A stretch of DNA of 64,000 nt from Hydrogenophaga sp. PAMC20947 (GCF_004795855.1 NZ_CP039252.1:2480001-2544000); one strand, 5' to 3'; positions 20,549 to 32,137 are shown, counted from the stretch's first letter. Numbers and translations are program-made. Notes: generated from the sequence alone by a model not told the origin.

Positions 20549-21628
20549 TCACTGCCCCTGCTGCAGGGCATCCAGCATGGAGCGCACAGGCGCCGGCAAG
20601 CCCAGCGTCGACAAGTCTTCCCAGCGCACCCATTGCCCGACCTCTGGGTTCGGCGCGCCAGCGAGATCCGGGGTATCTACCAGCAGCGGGTGCAAACGCA
20701 GTTCCCGGTGTGTCAGGCTGTGGCTCACAGGCTCCAAATCCTGGACCACCAAACGCGCCGCGGCCCATTGGCTGCGCGCATCCAGTTCGTTGCCCCACAC
20801 GGGCGGGCAATACAGGTCGGCCCAAATGCCACGGCTGGGTCGCCGCTCCAGCCAGACCCGCCGAACGCCGTCGTCGCTGCGCGAAACCAAGATGGCCAGC
20901 CACCAACTCTCGTGGCGTCGCTTGAGCGTGCGGGTCTTGACCGGAAACCGGGTCGGCTGACCACTCGCAAAGCCTTGGCAGGTGGCATGAACCGGGCAAC
21001 GCTCACAGGCCGGCCGGCTGCGGGTGCAGAGCGTGGCCCCCAGGTCCATCAACCCCTGAGTGTAGGCCGCCATGTCATCACCGGTGGGTTGTTCGGGCAA
21101 CAAGGCCTGAGCCAGCCCCCACAAACGCTTTTGCGCCGATGCCAGTGCCAGGTCTTCATCGAACGCCAGCAAGCGCGTCAAAACCCGGCGCACGTTGCCA
21201 TCCAGGATGGACACCCGCTCGCCATGACAGAACGCCGCAATGGCCGCCGCGGTCGATGCACCAATGCCCGGCAAAGCCTGCAAGGCCAGCGCTGTATCGG
21301 GAAACACACCGCCATGCTCGGTCGATACGATTTGCGCGCAACGGTGCAAATTGCGGGCCCGGCTGTAATAACCCAGCCCGCTCCAAAGAGCCATCACATC
21401 GTCTTGGGGTGCTGCGGCCAGCACATTCACATCGGGAAACCGGGCGAGAAAGCGTGGGAAGTAGTTCAGCACCGTGCTGACCTGGGTCTGCTGCAACATC
21501 ACCTCGGACAGCCAGACGCGGTAGGGATCTCTTGATCCTTGCCAGGGCAGACCGTGCCGCCCGCTGTGGCGCTGCCAGTCCACCAGCGACCGGGCAAAGC
21601 CGGTCGGCAACGGAAAGCCCGAGCTCAT
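20549..21628 (-). CDS. mutY: Adenine DNA glycosylase MutY
   Basis: A 359-residue base-excision enzyme that removes adenine mispaired with 8-oxoguanine. VMLQQTQVSTV, the helix-hairpin-helix LPGIGASTAAAIAAF with downstream VSILDGNVRRVLTRL, and the 4Fe-4S loop C-x6-C-x2-C-x5-C (CTRSRPACERCPVHATC) are intact. The C-terminal third is the NUDIX-like 8-oxoG recognition domain. Its start overlaps the stop of the dynamin-like gene by four bases. mutM lies at the head of the same minus-strand run, so two 8-oxoG repair enzymes share a transcription unit. Confidence 0.95.
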   Translation of the reverse strand: MSSGFPLPTGFARSLVDWQRHSGRHGLPWQGSRDPYRVWLSEVMLQQTQVSTVLNYFPRFLARFPDVNVLAAAPQDDVMALWSGLGYYSRARNLHRCAQIVSTEHGGVFPDTALALQALPGIGASTAAAIAAFCHGERVSILDGNVRRVLTRLLAFDEDLALASAQKRLWGLAQALLPEQPTGDDMAAYTQGLMDLGATLCTRSRPACERCPVHATCQGFASGQPTRFPVKTRTLKRRHESWWLAILVSRSDDGVRRVWLERRPSRGIWADLYCPPVWGNELDARSQWAAARLVVQDLEPVSHSLTHRELRLHPLLVDTPDLAGAPNPEVGQWVRWEDLSTLGLPAPVRSMLDALQQGQ

Positions 21629-23568
21629 GCAGGCAAAGACGCAGGATCCACGCCCGAGGCGATCTCCAGCAAACGATCGGTCAACTCCACCAGCTTCGCG
21701 TCCATCATGTGCAGTTCGGTCTGCTGGACCTGCAGCTCGCGGATGCGTTCATCCAACCCGCCTGCGGCCTGCTGGATGCGCGAAACCGCTTCGATGCGGC
21801 GGCTGAAGTTGCGCCGCCGTTCGCGCAGCTGGGCGTCCAACTGCGCAGCCGCGGACTTGTTCCAGAGCTCCACCTCATTGACCGCCGTGTCAAACGTCAC
21901 CCGCAAACGGCTCATCAGCGCACGGGTCAGCCGCTCGGCAAACTCAGGCTGAGCCAGCCGCAAGGCATTGCCCAGACTCAGGTACTGCACATGGCTCTTC
22001 TCGATCTGGTCGAGTTCCTTGCCGTACGAAGCCAGCTGGGGTGGCGTGGGCGCCTGAAGCGAGAAGCCGTACTCTGCATTGAGGCTCTTGAAACTGCCTT
22101 CCAGCATCGCCTGGATCTCATTGGCCAGCTCATCGGCTCGGCCCAGGTCGGCGGTGAGCCGCTCAAACGCCTGGCCGTAAGCACGGCGCACACCCAGTTT
22201 GATCCCGGGCTGCTTGAGCGCGCGTGCAAGCTCTGACACATGTTTTTTCAGGTGGGTATTGCCCAGCAAGGCAAACAGGTCTTTGAGCAACCGCAGGTGT
22301 ACCGAGCGAACCGCCTGGATCTTCGCTCCACTGGCATCAAAATCGGCCTGCTCCTGCTCGATCCGCAAACGCATCTGTTTGATGACACCGGCGTTTTTGC
22401 CGCGCAAGCCTTCGAGTTCCTGAATCTGCTCAAGGATGTCGCGCGAACGGGTGTGCACCAGGCGACCGGTCTCCTGGCGCAACGCCAGAATCCCCGTGGT
22501 TACCGTCTGCCCCAGAATGCGGCGGCGCTGGCCCAGCAGGCCCTCTCCCAGCGCCCGTTCCAGCGCCATCAGGTTGCTGGCATCCAGCAATTTTTCATCG
22601 CGACTGACTTTGGCGAGCAACCCCTTTTGGGCCGAAACAGCCAACACCTGATCGGGGGGAAGACCCAGTGTTTCGGCCGAATCCGTGCGTTGCGAGGCGA
22701 TCTCCAGCTGCACCTGCTCGGGCGAACTGAGGGCGTCCCACATGGTGTCGATCTTGTTGAGCACCACCAGACGCGACTCGGCGTCTTTGTTCAGCACGGT
22801 GAGGTGCTCGCGCCAGATGCTCAAATCGGACTTGGTCACGCCGGTGTCGGCGGCCAGAATGAAAACCACGGCGTGCGCCTGTGGCAACAGGCTCACGGTC
22901 AGCTCGGGCTCCGCGCCAATGGCGTTGAGGCCCGGCGTGTCCAGGATCACCAGGCCTTGCTTGAGCAACGGATGGGCGAGATTGATCAGGGCATGGCGCC
23001 ATTTCGGCACCTCGATCAGCCCATCAGGGCCGGCCAGCGGATTCTCTTGTGGCGTCTCGTCGTTCCAGAAGCCCAGCTTGGCCGCTTCGTCGCGGCTGAC
23101 CCGGCGCACTTCCGCCACCTTTTGAATGGCTTTGGCCAGCTGCTGGGGATCGTTGACATCCAGCTTCACGCGCTCCCATTTGTCGGGGGCGTTGCGCCAG
23201 TCTTGCAGCGACTGCGGCTGCAAGCGTGTTTCAATGGGCAGCAGGCGCAGGCAAGGCGGGACGGAGGCGTCGTAACCGAGCTCCGTCGGGCACATGGTTG
23301 TTCGACCCGCACTCGCCGGCATGATGCGACGGCCATAGCCCGCGAAGAACATCGCATTGATCAGCTCGGACTTGCCGCGCGAGACCTCCGCCACAAAAGC
23401 GACCATGATCTGGTCGTTTTTTACTTGGGCATGCAACTGGTCCAGCCGCTCGTGCACGCCCGCTTCCAGCAAATCGTGGTCGGTCAACCACTCGGACAAC
23501 AGCTTGAGCCGCAAAGCGAATTGTTTGCGCCAAGCGCCGTGCTCGTCAAATTCCTGATTGAAGCTCAT
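21625..23568 (-). CDS. Dynamin-like GTPase
   Basis: A 647-residue large GTPase. The P-loop AEVSRGKSELINAM is at about residues 60-73, the G2 threonine lies in SAGRTTMCPTEL, G3 is LDTPGLNAIG, and G4 is VVLNKIDTM. The C-terminal half is mostly helical and rich in charged residues, as in bacterial dynamin-like proteins that remodel membranes. Proteins of this kind are conserved beside mutM and mutY in Burkholderiales, but their role is not established. It sits between mutM (50 bp gap) and mutY (4-bp overlap) on the minus strand. Confidence 0.85.
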   Translation of the reverse strand: MSFNQEFDEHGAWRKQFALRLKLLSEWLTDHDLLEAGVHERLDQLHAQVKNDQIMVAFVAEVSRGKSELINAMFFAGYGRRIMPASAGRTTMCPTELGYDASVPPCLRLLPIETRLQPQSLQDWRNAPDKWERVKLDVNDPQQLAKAIQKVAEVRRVSRDEAAKLGFWNDETPQENPLAGPDGLIEVPKWRHALINLAHPLLKQGLVILDTPGLNAIGAEPELTVSLLPQAHAVVFILAADTGVTKSDLSIWREHLTVLNKDAESRLVVLNKIDTMWDALSSPEQVQLEIASQRTDSAETLGLPPDQVLAVSAQKGLLAKVSRDEKLLDASNLMALERALGEGLLGQRRRILGQTVTTGILALRQETGRLVHTRSRDILEQIQELEGLRGKNAGVIKQMRLRIEQEQADFDASGAKIQAVRSVHLRLLKDLFALLGNTHLKKHVSELARALKQPGIKLGVRRAYGQAFERLTADLGRADELANEIQAMLEGSFKSLNAEYGFSLQAPTPPQLASYGKELDQIEKSHVQYLSLGNALRLAQPEFAERLTRALMSRLRVTFDTAVNEVELWNKSAAAQLDAQLRERRRNFSRRIEAVSRIQQAAGGLDERIRELQVQQTELHMMDAKLVELTDRLLEIASGVDPASLPA

Positions 23569-23618
23569 GGGCCGATGGGTAAGGTATGGGTCAATTCAAT
23601 ATAGCACTGGGCGCGCCA

Positions 23619-24434
23619 TCACAGCTTCTGGCATTGCGGGCAAAAGAATGTCGACCGCTGGCCCTGCCGAATCGAGCGGATCGGCGAGCCACAGATACGG
23701 CAGGCTTGCCCCTCACGCCCGTACACCATGGCATCCATCTGAAAGTAACCGCTCTGGCCCTCGGCACTGGAAAAATCACGCAAAGTACTGCCTCCCATGG
23801 CCAGCGCCCGTTGCAATACCGAGACAATGGCACCGTGCAGGCGCAAGGCACGGGGTTTGCTCAGGCGATCCGCTCGCAAACTGGGGCGAATACCGGCCCG
23901 GAACAAAGCCTCGGACGCGTAAATATTGCCCACCCCCACCACGATGTCGCCCGCCAGCAAAACCTGTTTGATGCTGGCGCGGCGAAGCTTCAAGGCCCGG
24001 TGAAAGGCGTCCGGGTCAAAACCCGCCTCCAGTGGCTCCACCCCCAAGTGATCCAGCAACTTGCGCGCCGAAGCATCATCCAGGCTGGCGGCAAACACGA
24101 CCGCACCAAAGCGCCTGGGGTCGTGCAGGCGCAGAACGCCCCGACTGGTTCTGAGTTCAAAATGGTCGTGCACGCCCAATTCCGGCAGGCTCACGGCAAA
24201 GCGCAAACTCCCCGACATGCCCAGGTGCATCAACACAATGCCCTCATTCAGATGAAGCAACAGGTACTTGCCCCGTCTCGTCACCCGTTGCACCGTTTGA
24301 CCCACCAGCCTGCGCGCCTCACAGCCCAGCGGCCATCGCAAAGGCTTGCCCAGGTGCACGTCCAGCACCTCGGCGCCAGCGATGCGATCCGCAAAGCTCA
24401 GGCGCGTGACTTCAACTTCGGGGAGTTCGGGCAT
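23619..24434 (-). CDS. mutM: Formamidopyrimidine-DNA glycosylase MutM
   Basis: A 271-residue bifunctional glycosylase/AP lyase that excises 8-oxoguanine. The N-terminus after Met is [10 protein letters not shown], with the catalytic Pro and Glu. The conserved [16 protein letters not shown] follows near residue 160. The zinc finger C-x2-C-x16-C-x2-C ends the protein. The ATG at 24434 is required because the catalytic proline must follow the initiator Met; a longer open frame from 24497 is therefore not the start. The gene heads the mutM / dynamin-like / mutY run. Confidence 0.96.
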   Translation of the reverse strand: MPELPEVEVTRLSFADRIAGAEVLDVHLGKPLRWPLGCEARRLVGQTVQRVTRRGKYLLLHLNEGIVLMHLGMSGSLRFAVSLPELGVHDHFELRTSRGVLRLHDPRRFGAVVFAASLDDASARKLLDHLGVEPLEAGFDPDAFHRALKLRRASIKQVLLAGDIVVGVGNIYASEALFRAGIRPSLRADRLSKPRALRLHGAIVSVLQRALAMGGSTLRDFSSAEGQSGYFQMDAMVYGREGQACRICGSPIRSIRQGQRSTFFCPQCQKL

Positions 24435-24705
24435 GGGCAGCTCAGCGAAATGTGCATGAACCCCGGAACGTATCCGGGGACTCGAGGTCAGAGCCAACAG
24501 CCCTTGAGCCGGGATGGTCCATTGAGCGCACCTTCGGTGCTGCTGGGCCCATTGGCCGTGTCTTTCGGGTCATTTTTATCCTTCTTCCTCACCAAAAGCC
24601 CGGCTATTGGCTCCGAAGTCAGGTCAAAACTGTTCCCGAAATCCATCCACCGCGGCACTACCCCCATTGGACCATCTCGGTTTAACCTTCCATTATCATG
24701 AGCAA

Positions 24706-26538
24706 ATGAATACCTTGCACAGCCCTGTATCCCAGCGCACTTCGCGCCTCCTGCCGGCCCGACGACTGCTGCAAGGCCTGATCAGCGCCAGCTTGCTGTT
24801 GGCAGCTGGGGGCGCCTGGGCCCAGGCCAAGCCGGCCGTCCCGGAAACAATCTCCACTGAAACGGCCTGGCTTAACTCCAGCCTCACCGCGCCTCTTTTC
24901 TATCAGCTGCTGCTGGGAGAGCTGAATGTGCAAAGCGGCGACCCCGGCACGGGATACTCCCTGTTCCTGGATGCCGCGCGAAAGCAACGCAGCGAAGAGC
25001 TGTACCAGCGGGCCGTCGACATCGCGCTGCAGGCCCGCTCGGGCGACGCCGCACTGACGGCCGCCCAAGCCTGGTCCAAAGACCTGCTCGACTCCAACGA
25101 AGCCGACCGGTTTGTTCTGCAGATTTTGCTGGCGCTCAACCGCCCCGGTGACACAGGCCCGGTCTTGCGTTCTTTGCTCAAACGCACCACGGGCAGCGAG
25201 CGCAACGACACCATCAACGCCATTCCCCTGGCATTTGCCCGCGTGGTAGACAAACCCCTGGCTCTTAAAGTGGTGCGCGAGAGCCTGGCGCTGTCGCTGG
25301 AGCAACCCGAATCCGCCGCGGCCGCCTGGACCACCATCGGCCGCATGGAGCTGGGGCAAGACCTTGAAACCCAGGCGCTGGCTTCGGCTCGCAAGGGGCA
25401 GGCAGCCAATTCCGCTTCCGTGTTCCCGGCCCTGCTGGGTCTGGAGCTCATGGAGCGCGGTGTGGATGGCGCAGAAGCCATCGTCGTCACCCAGCTCAAG
25501 GCCAGCCCGCCGCCCGCCTCGAGTTCCGCAACGACACCGAGCCAGCAATCGGCGGTAGCTCTCACCTACGCCCGCATCCTGCTCGATCTTCAGCGCAACC
25601 CCGAAGCCCGCGCCCAGCTCGAAGGCCTCACCGCCCAGCAACCCAAACTCGCCGAGCCCTGGTTGCTGCTCGCCACACTCGACGTTCAGGACAACCGGCT
25701 GCCCAATGCAACCCGCGATCTGGAAACCTACATGGGACTGGCCCGAACCGATGGCGCCGCGCCCGCTGTCCGCGGCCTGACACAGGCCTACTTGCTGATG
25801 GCGCAGATCGCCGAGAAGCAAAAAGATTTCACCGCAGCCAATGCCTGGCTGGACCGCATCGAAAACGCCGAGGACATCATGGCGGCCCAGATGCGCCGTG
25901 CTTCGCTGCTGGCCCGCCAGGGACAGATGAAAGAGGCCCGGGCCATGCTGCGCAACCAGCCCGAGCGGCGTCCTGACGACGCTCGGCTCAAGCTGGTGGT
26001 CGAAGGCCAGTTGCTGCGCGATTTCAAAGCTTGGCAAGACGCGTTCGATGTGTACGGGGAGGCAGTCAAGCGCTTCCCTGAAGACGACGACCTGCTGTAT
26101 GACCAGGCCATGATGGCCGAAAAAATAGAGCAGCTGGACACCATGGAGCAGCTGCTGCGCAAGCTCATAGCGCGCAAGCCCGACCACCACCACGCCTACA
26201 ACGCCCTGGGTTATTCGCTGGCCGAGCGCGGGCAGCGCCTGCCGGAAGCCAAGGCCTTGATCGAAAAAGCGGTCGAGCTCGAACCCAACGATGCCTACAT
26301 CCAGGACAGCCTGGGCTGGGTGGAGTTCCGCATGGGCAATGCCACGCAGGCCTTGAGCATCCTCAAAGCCGCCTACACCAAACGGCCCGACCCCGAGATC
26401 GCCGCCCACCTGGGTGAGGTGTTGTGGAGCCAGGGCCAGCAGGACGAAGCCAAAAGAGTGTGGCGAGAAGGCTTGCTGCTGTCGAGCGACAACGAAACCC
26501 TCCACGCCACGCTGAAACGGCTCAAAGTCACCCCATGA
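24706..26538 (+). CDS. Tetratricopeptide repeat protein upstream of lolB
   Basis: A 610-residue exported protein with a signal peptide (about residues 1-38, ending AAGGAWAQA). Multiple helical TPR units span most of the mature chain; the clearest are near the end (HHAYNALGYSLAERGQRLPEA, then NDAYIQDSLGWVEFRMGN). It overlaps lolB by four bases, and this TPR-lolB-ispE order is conserved in betaproteobacteria. That suggests an envelope assembly role, but no function is proven. It is divergent from mutM, with a 271-bp intergenic region in which I see no gene. Confidence 0.8.
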   Translation: MNTLHSPVSQRTSRLLPARRLLQGLISASLLLAAGGAWAQAKPAVPETISTETAWLNSSLTAPLFYQLLLGELNVQSGDPGTGYSLFLDAARKQRSEELYQRAVDIALQARSGDAALTAAQAWSKDLLDSNEADRFVLQILLALNRPGDTGPVLRSLLKRTTGSERNDTINAIPLAFARVVDKPLALKVVRESLALSLEQPESAAAAWTTIGRMELGQDLETQALASARKGQAANSASVFPALLGLELMERGVDGAEAIVVTQLKASPPPASSSATTPSQQSAVALTYARILLDLQRNPEARAQLEGLTAQQPKLAEPWLLLATLDVQDNRLPNATRDLETYMGLARTDGAAPAVRGLTQAYLLMAQIAEKQKDFTAANAWLDRIENAEDIMAAQMRRASLLARQGQMKEARAMLRNQPERRPDDARLKLVVEGQLLRDFKAWQDAFDVYGEAVKRFPEDDDLLYDQAMMAEKIEQLDTMEQLLRKLIARKPDHHHAYNALGYSLAERGQRLPEAKALIEKAVELEPNDAYIQDSLGWVEFRMGNATQALSILKAAYTKRPDPEIAAHLGEVLWSQGQQDEAKRVWREGLLLSSDNETLHATLKRLKVTP

Positions 26539-27050
26539 CGTCCCGACCGCGTACCGGGCGCCCAGGCTCCGGGCGCCGTGCGGTCTGTGGCGGACTGTTG
26601 CTGGCCCTGTTGCTCGCAGGCTGTGCCGCGCCCCGCAGCGCACCGGTCGCAGGCATCGCGTCCTGGAACGGACGCATGGCGCTGAATGTTCAGAGTGAGC
26701 CGCCTCAGGCCTACTCGGCAGGATTCGACTTGCAGGGCTCGGCCCAAAGCGGCGAACTGCTCCTCGCCACCCCTTTGGGTACAACACTGGCCACTTTGCA
26801 ATGGGCGCCGGGGCGAGCCGTGCTGATCCAGGGCGACCAAACCACAGAGCGAACCTCCCTTGAGGCCCTCAGCGCCGATCTGGGCGGTACAGCGTTGCCC
26901 GTGGCGGCCTTGTTTGCCTGGCTGGAAGGCCGACCCGTCAAGGTGATGGGATGGGAGGCGGATCTCAGTCGCCACAACGAAGGGCGGATCACCGCGCGGC
27001 GCTCCGACCCGCTGCCTGCCGCCGAACTGCGCCTTGTTTTTCAACCATGA
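26535..27050 (+). CDS. lolB: Outer-membrane lipoprotein receptor LolB
   Basis: A 171-residue lipoprotein that accepts lipoproteins from LolA and inserts them in the outer membrane. The signal ends in lipobox LLAGC at about residue 29. WNGRMALNVQ, ATPLGTTLATLQW and the closing part agree with the LolB beta-barrel fold, though sequence conservation in this family is low and the call leans partly on position before ispE. The start overlaps the TPR gene stop, and the stop overlaps the ispE start (ATGA). Confidence 0.85.
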   Translation: MTSRPRTGRPGSGRRAVCGGLLLALLLAGCAAPRSAPVAGIASWNGRMALNVQSEPPQAYSAGFDLQGSAQSGELLLATPLGTTLATLQWAPGRAVLIQGDQTTERTSLEALSADLGGTALPVAALFAWLEGRPVKVMGWEADLSRHNEGRITARRSDPLPAAELRLVFQP

Positions 27051-27954
27051 CCGTCGCACACGCTGTTGAGCCCCTGCAAAGCCTGACCGCCGTCCCGGCG
27101 CCCGCCAAGCTCAACCTCTTTCTGCACATCACGGGGCGGCGCCCCGATGGCTACCACTTGCTGCAGTCGGTGTTCGTGCTGATCGACTGGTGCGACGAAC
27201 TGAGCTTTGCCTTGCGCCCGGACGGCCTGGTGAGCCGCGAAGACCTGGACGCCTCCAGCCAGCTGCCCACCGAAGACCTCTGTGTCAAAGCAGCCCGAGC
27301 CCTGAAGCAAGCGACCGGCTGCACATGGGGCGCCCACATCACGCTGCGCAAACACATCCCGGCCGAAGCCGGCCTCGGCGGCGGCTCGTCGGATGCTGCC
27401 ACCACCCTGCTCGCGCTGAACAAACTCTGGGGGCTGGGACTGAAACGATCCGAGCTCATCAACATCGGTATCGGCTTGGGCGCCGACGTGCCGTTTTTCC
27501 TGGGCGGACACAACGCCTGGGTCGAGGGCGTGGGCGAACAACTCACACCAGTAAGCCTGCCCGCCACACGCTTTGTGGTCATCAAACCCCAGGGCGGCGC
27601 CTCCACACAAAAATCTTTTCCGCGCCCAATTTGAAGCGCGACACAAATACCGCTATAATCCAAGGCTTTGCTGCAAACGACGCAGAGAAAGTTCACCAGT
27701 TGGATCTTCGCAAGATCATGCAACTGGGTCGTAACGATCTCCAGCCTGTCGCGCAAGCCCTTTGCCCAGAAGTGGGTGAGTGTCTGGACTGGTTGTCCGG
27801 GCAGGGATTGCAAGGTCGTATGACCGGATCGGGCACGGCGGTATTTGCGCCATTGCAGCAAGCGCTGAACAGCGCGAGTCTTCCAGGCAACTGGATCTTG
27901 CGGGAATGCAGCAACATGGATGTCCATCCATTGTTTGACTGGTGTTGCGGTTAG
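27047..27954 (+). pseudogene. ispE: 4-diphosphocytidyl-2-C-methyl-D-erythritol kinase, frameshifted
   Basis: IspE is the ATP-dependent kinase of the non-mevalonate isoprenoid pathway. The first reading frame (27047-27634) encodes PAKLNLFLHITGRRPDGYH, the ATP-binding AGLGGGSSDAATTLLALN, and GADVPFFLGG. It then stops early after GGASTQK. The remaining family sequence (IFSAPNLKRDT, then GRMTGSGTAVFA) continues in the -1 frame to a stop at 27954. The shift falls at an A5 run, 27609-27613; one extra A would restore a full-length protein of about 302 residues. As the enzyme is normally essential, a sequencing or assembly error, or slippage on the A tract, is more likely than true loss. Confidence 0.85.
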
Positions 27955-28046
27955 AATCGCAGGCTGCACAGTCAAAACAATTGATGTGCAACCTGCGACA
28001 ATTTTGGTTGGTTGAAGGGCTTCACGGCCCCGCAGCTGTCCAGCGT

Positions 28047-28123
28047 AGGGGAGTCGCCAAGTTGGTAAAGGCACTGGATTTTGATTCCAGCATGCGAGGG
28101 TTCGAGTCCTTCCTCCCCTGCCA
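28047..28123 (+). tRNA. tRNA-Gln (anticodon TTG)
   Basis: A 77-nt tRNA with acceptor stem AGGGGAG / CTCCCCT, D-arm CGCCAAGTTGGTAAAGGC, anticodon loop ATTTTGATT region with TTG, T-arm GGTTCGAGTCC and encoded CCA. It lies between ispE and prs, the common position in betaproteobacteria. Confidence 0.95.
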
Positions 28124-28201
28124 CCATTTTTCTGAAACACAGTCCAAGCGGCTACGCCGCTAAGCGGTCCATCACGGACCGCCGCATTAGCCGGGAATAC
28201 C

Positions 28202-29182
28202 ATGCAAGTTCAGCCACAGGATTTCATGCTCTTCACCGGCAACGCCAATCCGGTGTTGGCTGCGGAGATCGCCCAACACTTGGGAACCCAACTCGGTGCA
28301 GCCAACGTGGGCCGGTTCTCTGACGGTGAAGTCACTGTCGAGATCATGCAAAACGTGCGTGCTCGCGACGTGTTCGTGATCCAGTCCACCTGCGTACCCA
28401 CCAACGAAAACCTGATGGAACTCATCATCATGGTTGACGCGCTCAAGCGGGCATCCGCTGAACGCATTTCCGCGGTCATTCCCTATTTCGGCTACGCCCG
28501 CCAGGACCGCCGCCCCCGCTCCAGCCGTGTGCCCATCACCGCCAAGGTGGTGGCCAACATGTTGCAGGCCGTGGGCGTGAGCCGCGTCCTGACCATGGAC
28601 CTTCACGCAGACCAGATTCAGGGTTTCTTCGACATTCCCGTGGACAACATCTACGCCTCGCCGGTGTTGCTTGGCGACCTGCGCCAGAAAAACTACACCG
28701 ACCTGCTGGTGGTGTCGCCCGATGTGGGCGGCGTGGTGCGTGCCCGTGCCCTGGCCAAACAGCTCAACTGCGACATGGCCATCATCGACAAGCGCCGGCC
28801 CAAAGCCAACGTGTCGGAAGTGATGCACGTGATCGGTGACATCGAAGGCCGCAACTGCGTGATCATGGACGACATGATCGACACGGCAGGCACGTTGGTG
28901 AAAGCAGCTGAAGTGCTCAAGGAGCGCGGCGCCAAAAACGTCTACGCCTACTGCTCGCACCCCATCTTCTCCGGTCCCGCCATTGAACGCATCTCCAAGG
29001 GCAATGCCCTGGACGAAGTCGTGGTCACCAACACCATTCCTCTTTCCCAGGCCGCCCAGGCCTGCGGCAAGATCCGCCAACTCTCCGTGGCTCCGCTGAT
29101 GGCTGAAACCATTGCGCGCATTGCCTCGGGCGAATCGGTCATGAGTTTGTTTGCCGATCAGGACAACCTTTTTAAGGCCTGA
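28202..29182 (+). CDS. prs: Ribose-phosphate pyrophosphokinase
   Basis: A 326-residue enzyme that makes PRPP from ribose 5-phosphate and ATP for nucleotide, histidine, tryptophan and NAD synthesis. Signature stretches are [15 protein letters not shown], the ATP-site [28 protein letters not shown], and the PRPP loop [11 protein letters not shown]. The predicted start at 28202 lies shortly after tRNA-Gln. A strong intrinsic terminator follows 14 bp after the stop, so rplY depends partly on readthrough or its own promoter. Confidence 0.97.
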   Translation: MQVQPQDFMLFTGNANPVLAAEIAQHLGTQLGAANVGRFSDGEVTVEIMQNVRARDVFVIQSTCVPTNENLMELIIMVDALKRASAERISAVIPYFGYARQDRRPRSSRVPITAKVVANMLQAVGVSRVLTMDLHADQIQGFFDIPVDNIYASPVLLGDLRQKNYTDLLVVSPDVGGVVRARALAKQLNCDMAIIDKRRPKANVSEVMHVIGDIEGRNCVIMDDMIDTAGTLVKAAEVLKERGAKNVYAYCSHPIFSGPAIERISKGNALDEVVVTNTIPLSQAAQACGKIRQLSVAPLMAETIARIASGESVMSLFADQDNLFKA

Positions 29183-29196
29183 CAGCAACAAGAAGT

Positions 29197-29226
29197 GAGC
29201 CGCCTCCTACGGGGCGGTTCTTTTTT
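29197..29226 (+). terminator. Intrinsic terminator between prs and rplY
   Basis: GAGCCGCC (29197-29204) pairs with GGCGGTTC (29213-29220), 8 bp including one G-U, and is followed by six T residues. Confidence 0.8.
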
Positions 29227-29270
29227 AATCGAGGCGTTCTGGTCGCGGAACCCCTCTACAGGAGTCAGTT

Positions 29271-29900
29271 ATGCAATTTGTCGCTTTTGAGCGCTCCAAG
29301 CAGGGTACGGGTGCGAGCCGCCGTCTCCGCATCACCGGTCGCACGCCCGGTATTGTTTTCGGTGGTGACGCCGAGCCAACCAACATCGAGCTGGACCACA
29401 ACGCCTTGTGGCACGCCCTGAAGAAAGAGGCTTTCCACGCTTCCATCCTCGACATGGAATTCAATGGCAAGACCGAAAAAGTGTTGCTGCGCGATGTGCA
29501 GTACCACCCTTTCAAGCAGCTGGTGCTGCACGCCGACTTCCAGCGCGTGAACGCCAAGACCCGTCTGCACAAGAAGGTGCCTCTGCACTTCATCGGTGCC
29601 GATGAATCGCCTGCCGTCAAGATCGACAATTGCGTGATCAACCACGTGATGACCGAAATCGAAGTCGAATGCCTGGCCATGCAGTTGCCAGAGAACATCG
29701 AAGTCGACCTGTCGGAAGTCGTCAAGGGCCAGACCATTCACGCCCGTGAACTGAAGATGCCCAAGAACATCAAGCGCGTCACCCACGGCCGCACCAACCT
29801 GACTGTGGTCACGGTGGTGCCTCCGAAGGTTGAAGTGGTTGCTGCTCCTGTGGAAGTCGCTCCTGTGGACGACAAAAAAGGCAAAAAAGGCAAGAAGTAA
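29271..29900 (+). CDS. rplY: 50S ribosomal protein L25 (Ctc form)
   Basis: A 209-residue 5S rRNA-binding protein of the long TL5/Ctc type. The N-terminal L25 domain covers about 1-95 ([36 protein letters not shown]). The beta-barrel domain follows ([29 protein letters not shown] stretch). A Lys-rich tail ends the protein. The prs-rplY-pth order is standard in betaproteobacteria. A ribosome-binding site (AGGAG) precedes the start. Confidence 0.96.
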   Translation: MQFVAFERSKQGTGASRRLRITGRTPGIVFGGDAEPTNIELDHNALWHALKKEAFHASILDMEFNGKTEKVLLRDVQYHPFKQLVLHADFQRVNAKTRLHKKVPLHFIGADESPAVKIDNCVINHVMTEIEVECLAMQLPENIEVDLSEVVKGQTIHARELKMPKNIKRVTHGRTNLTVVTVVPPKVEVVAAPVEVAPVDDKKGKKGKK

Positions 29901-29942
29901 TTCCTGCCCGACCCTGCGCTGTGCCACCCGCACAGCGCACCC

Positions 29943-29970
29943 AAAACGGCCCGCCTTAGCGGGCCGTTTT
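29943..29970 (+). terminator. Intrinsic terminator after rplY
   Basis: AAAACGGCCCGC (29943-29954) and GCGGGCCGTTTT (29959-29970) form a 12-bp stem with the 4-nt loop CTTA and a T-rich 3' arm. Confidence 0.9.
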
Positions 29971-30012
29971 GCTTGGGCTCGATGAGCCCTGGCTGCAACG
30001 GATAATGCACAC

Positions 30013-31485
<1,473 letters not shown>

Positions 31486-31519
31486 GACCCCGATTATGCG
31501 CGTGGGCGCACCGCCACAC

Positions 31520-32137
31520 TCACGTTGCGGTGATTGGGCGCAGCAGGTGAAACACCACAACCCCTGCTTTGCCATGCTTGTTCGTGCGAAGCCCGATGGG
31601 GAGCAGCTCCTCGTCTGACCAGAGGCGGGGCGACTCCAGGTAAATGTCACCTTCGGCGTGCACGGCCTGTCGAGCCGCCTGCAGGGCGGCCAGAACGAGC
31701 GCCGGGTTGCCGTCCTCACCGAAAGGGGGGTCCAGAAAAACCAGATCCCAGCCCTGTCCTTGCCTTTTCTGGAGTGCCGCAACGCCGTCGCCTCGCTCGA
31801 TGCGCACACAGCTCGCCTTCAGGCGCGTGGTCGCCGACGACAGCGAGCGGATCAGGTCGCCCTCCTGCTCCACCAGCACCACCTCACCCGCGCCGCGAGA
31901 GGCGGCCTCCAGGCCCAGGGCACCGGTGCCCGCAAAGGCATCAATGCAGCGCAGGCCTGTCAAATCGTGCCCCAGCCAGTTGAACAACGTCTCGCGCACC
32001 CGGGCGGGCGTGGGCCTGAGACCCGGGTGATCGGACACGGCGAGTTTGCTGCGTTTCCATTGACCCCCGATGATGCGCACCTCTTGGGGCGCGCGGTCGG
32101 TGGTGGAAGGCTTTTTAGCGGAGGCTGGCTTTTTCAT
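31520..32137 (-). CDS. rsmD: 16S rRNA (guanine(966)-N(2))-methyltransferase
   Basis: A 205-residue SAM-dependent methyltransferase that modifies G966 of 16S rRNA. RIIGGQWKRSKL and RPTPARVRETLFNWL are family signatures, DAFAGTGALGLEAASRGA is the SAM-binding motif, and LVFLDPPF is the catalytic motif IV. The ATG at 32137 is chosen as the first codon of the conserved basic N-terminus. It lies between the M16 peptidase pair and coaD in one minus-strand run. Confidence 0.94.
   Translation of the reverse strand: MKKPASAKKPSTTDRAPQEVRIIGGQWKRSKLAVSDHPGLRPTPARVRETLFNWLGHDLTGLRCIDAFAGTGALGLEAASRGAGEVVLVEQEGDLIRSLSSATTRLKASCVRIERGDGVAALQKRQGQGWDLVFLDPPFGEDGNPALVLAALQAARQAVHAEGDIYLESPRLWSDEELLPIGLRTNKHGKAGVVVFHLLRPITAT

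Noticed and set aside
24682..26787. A 701-codon frame antisense to the TPR gene
   Set aside because: The sense strand has a signal peptide and TPR units and is coupled to lolB; the antisense frame has neither.
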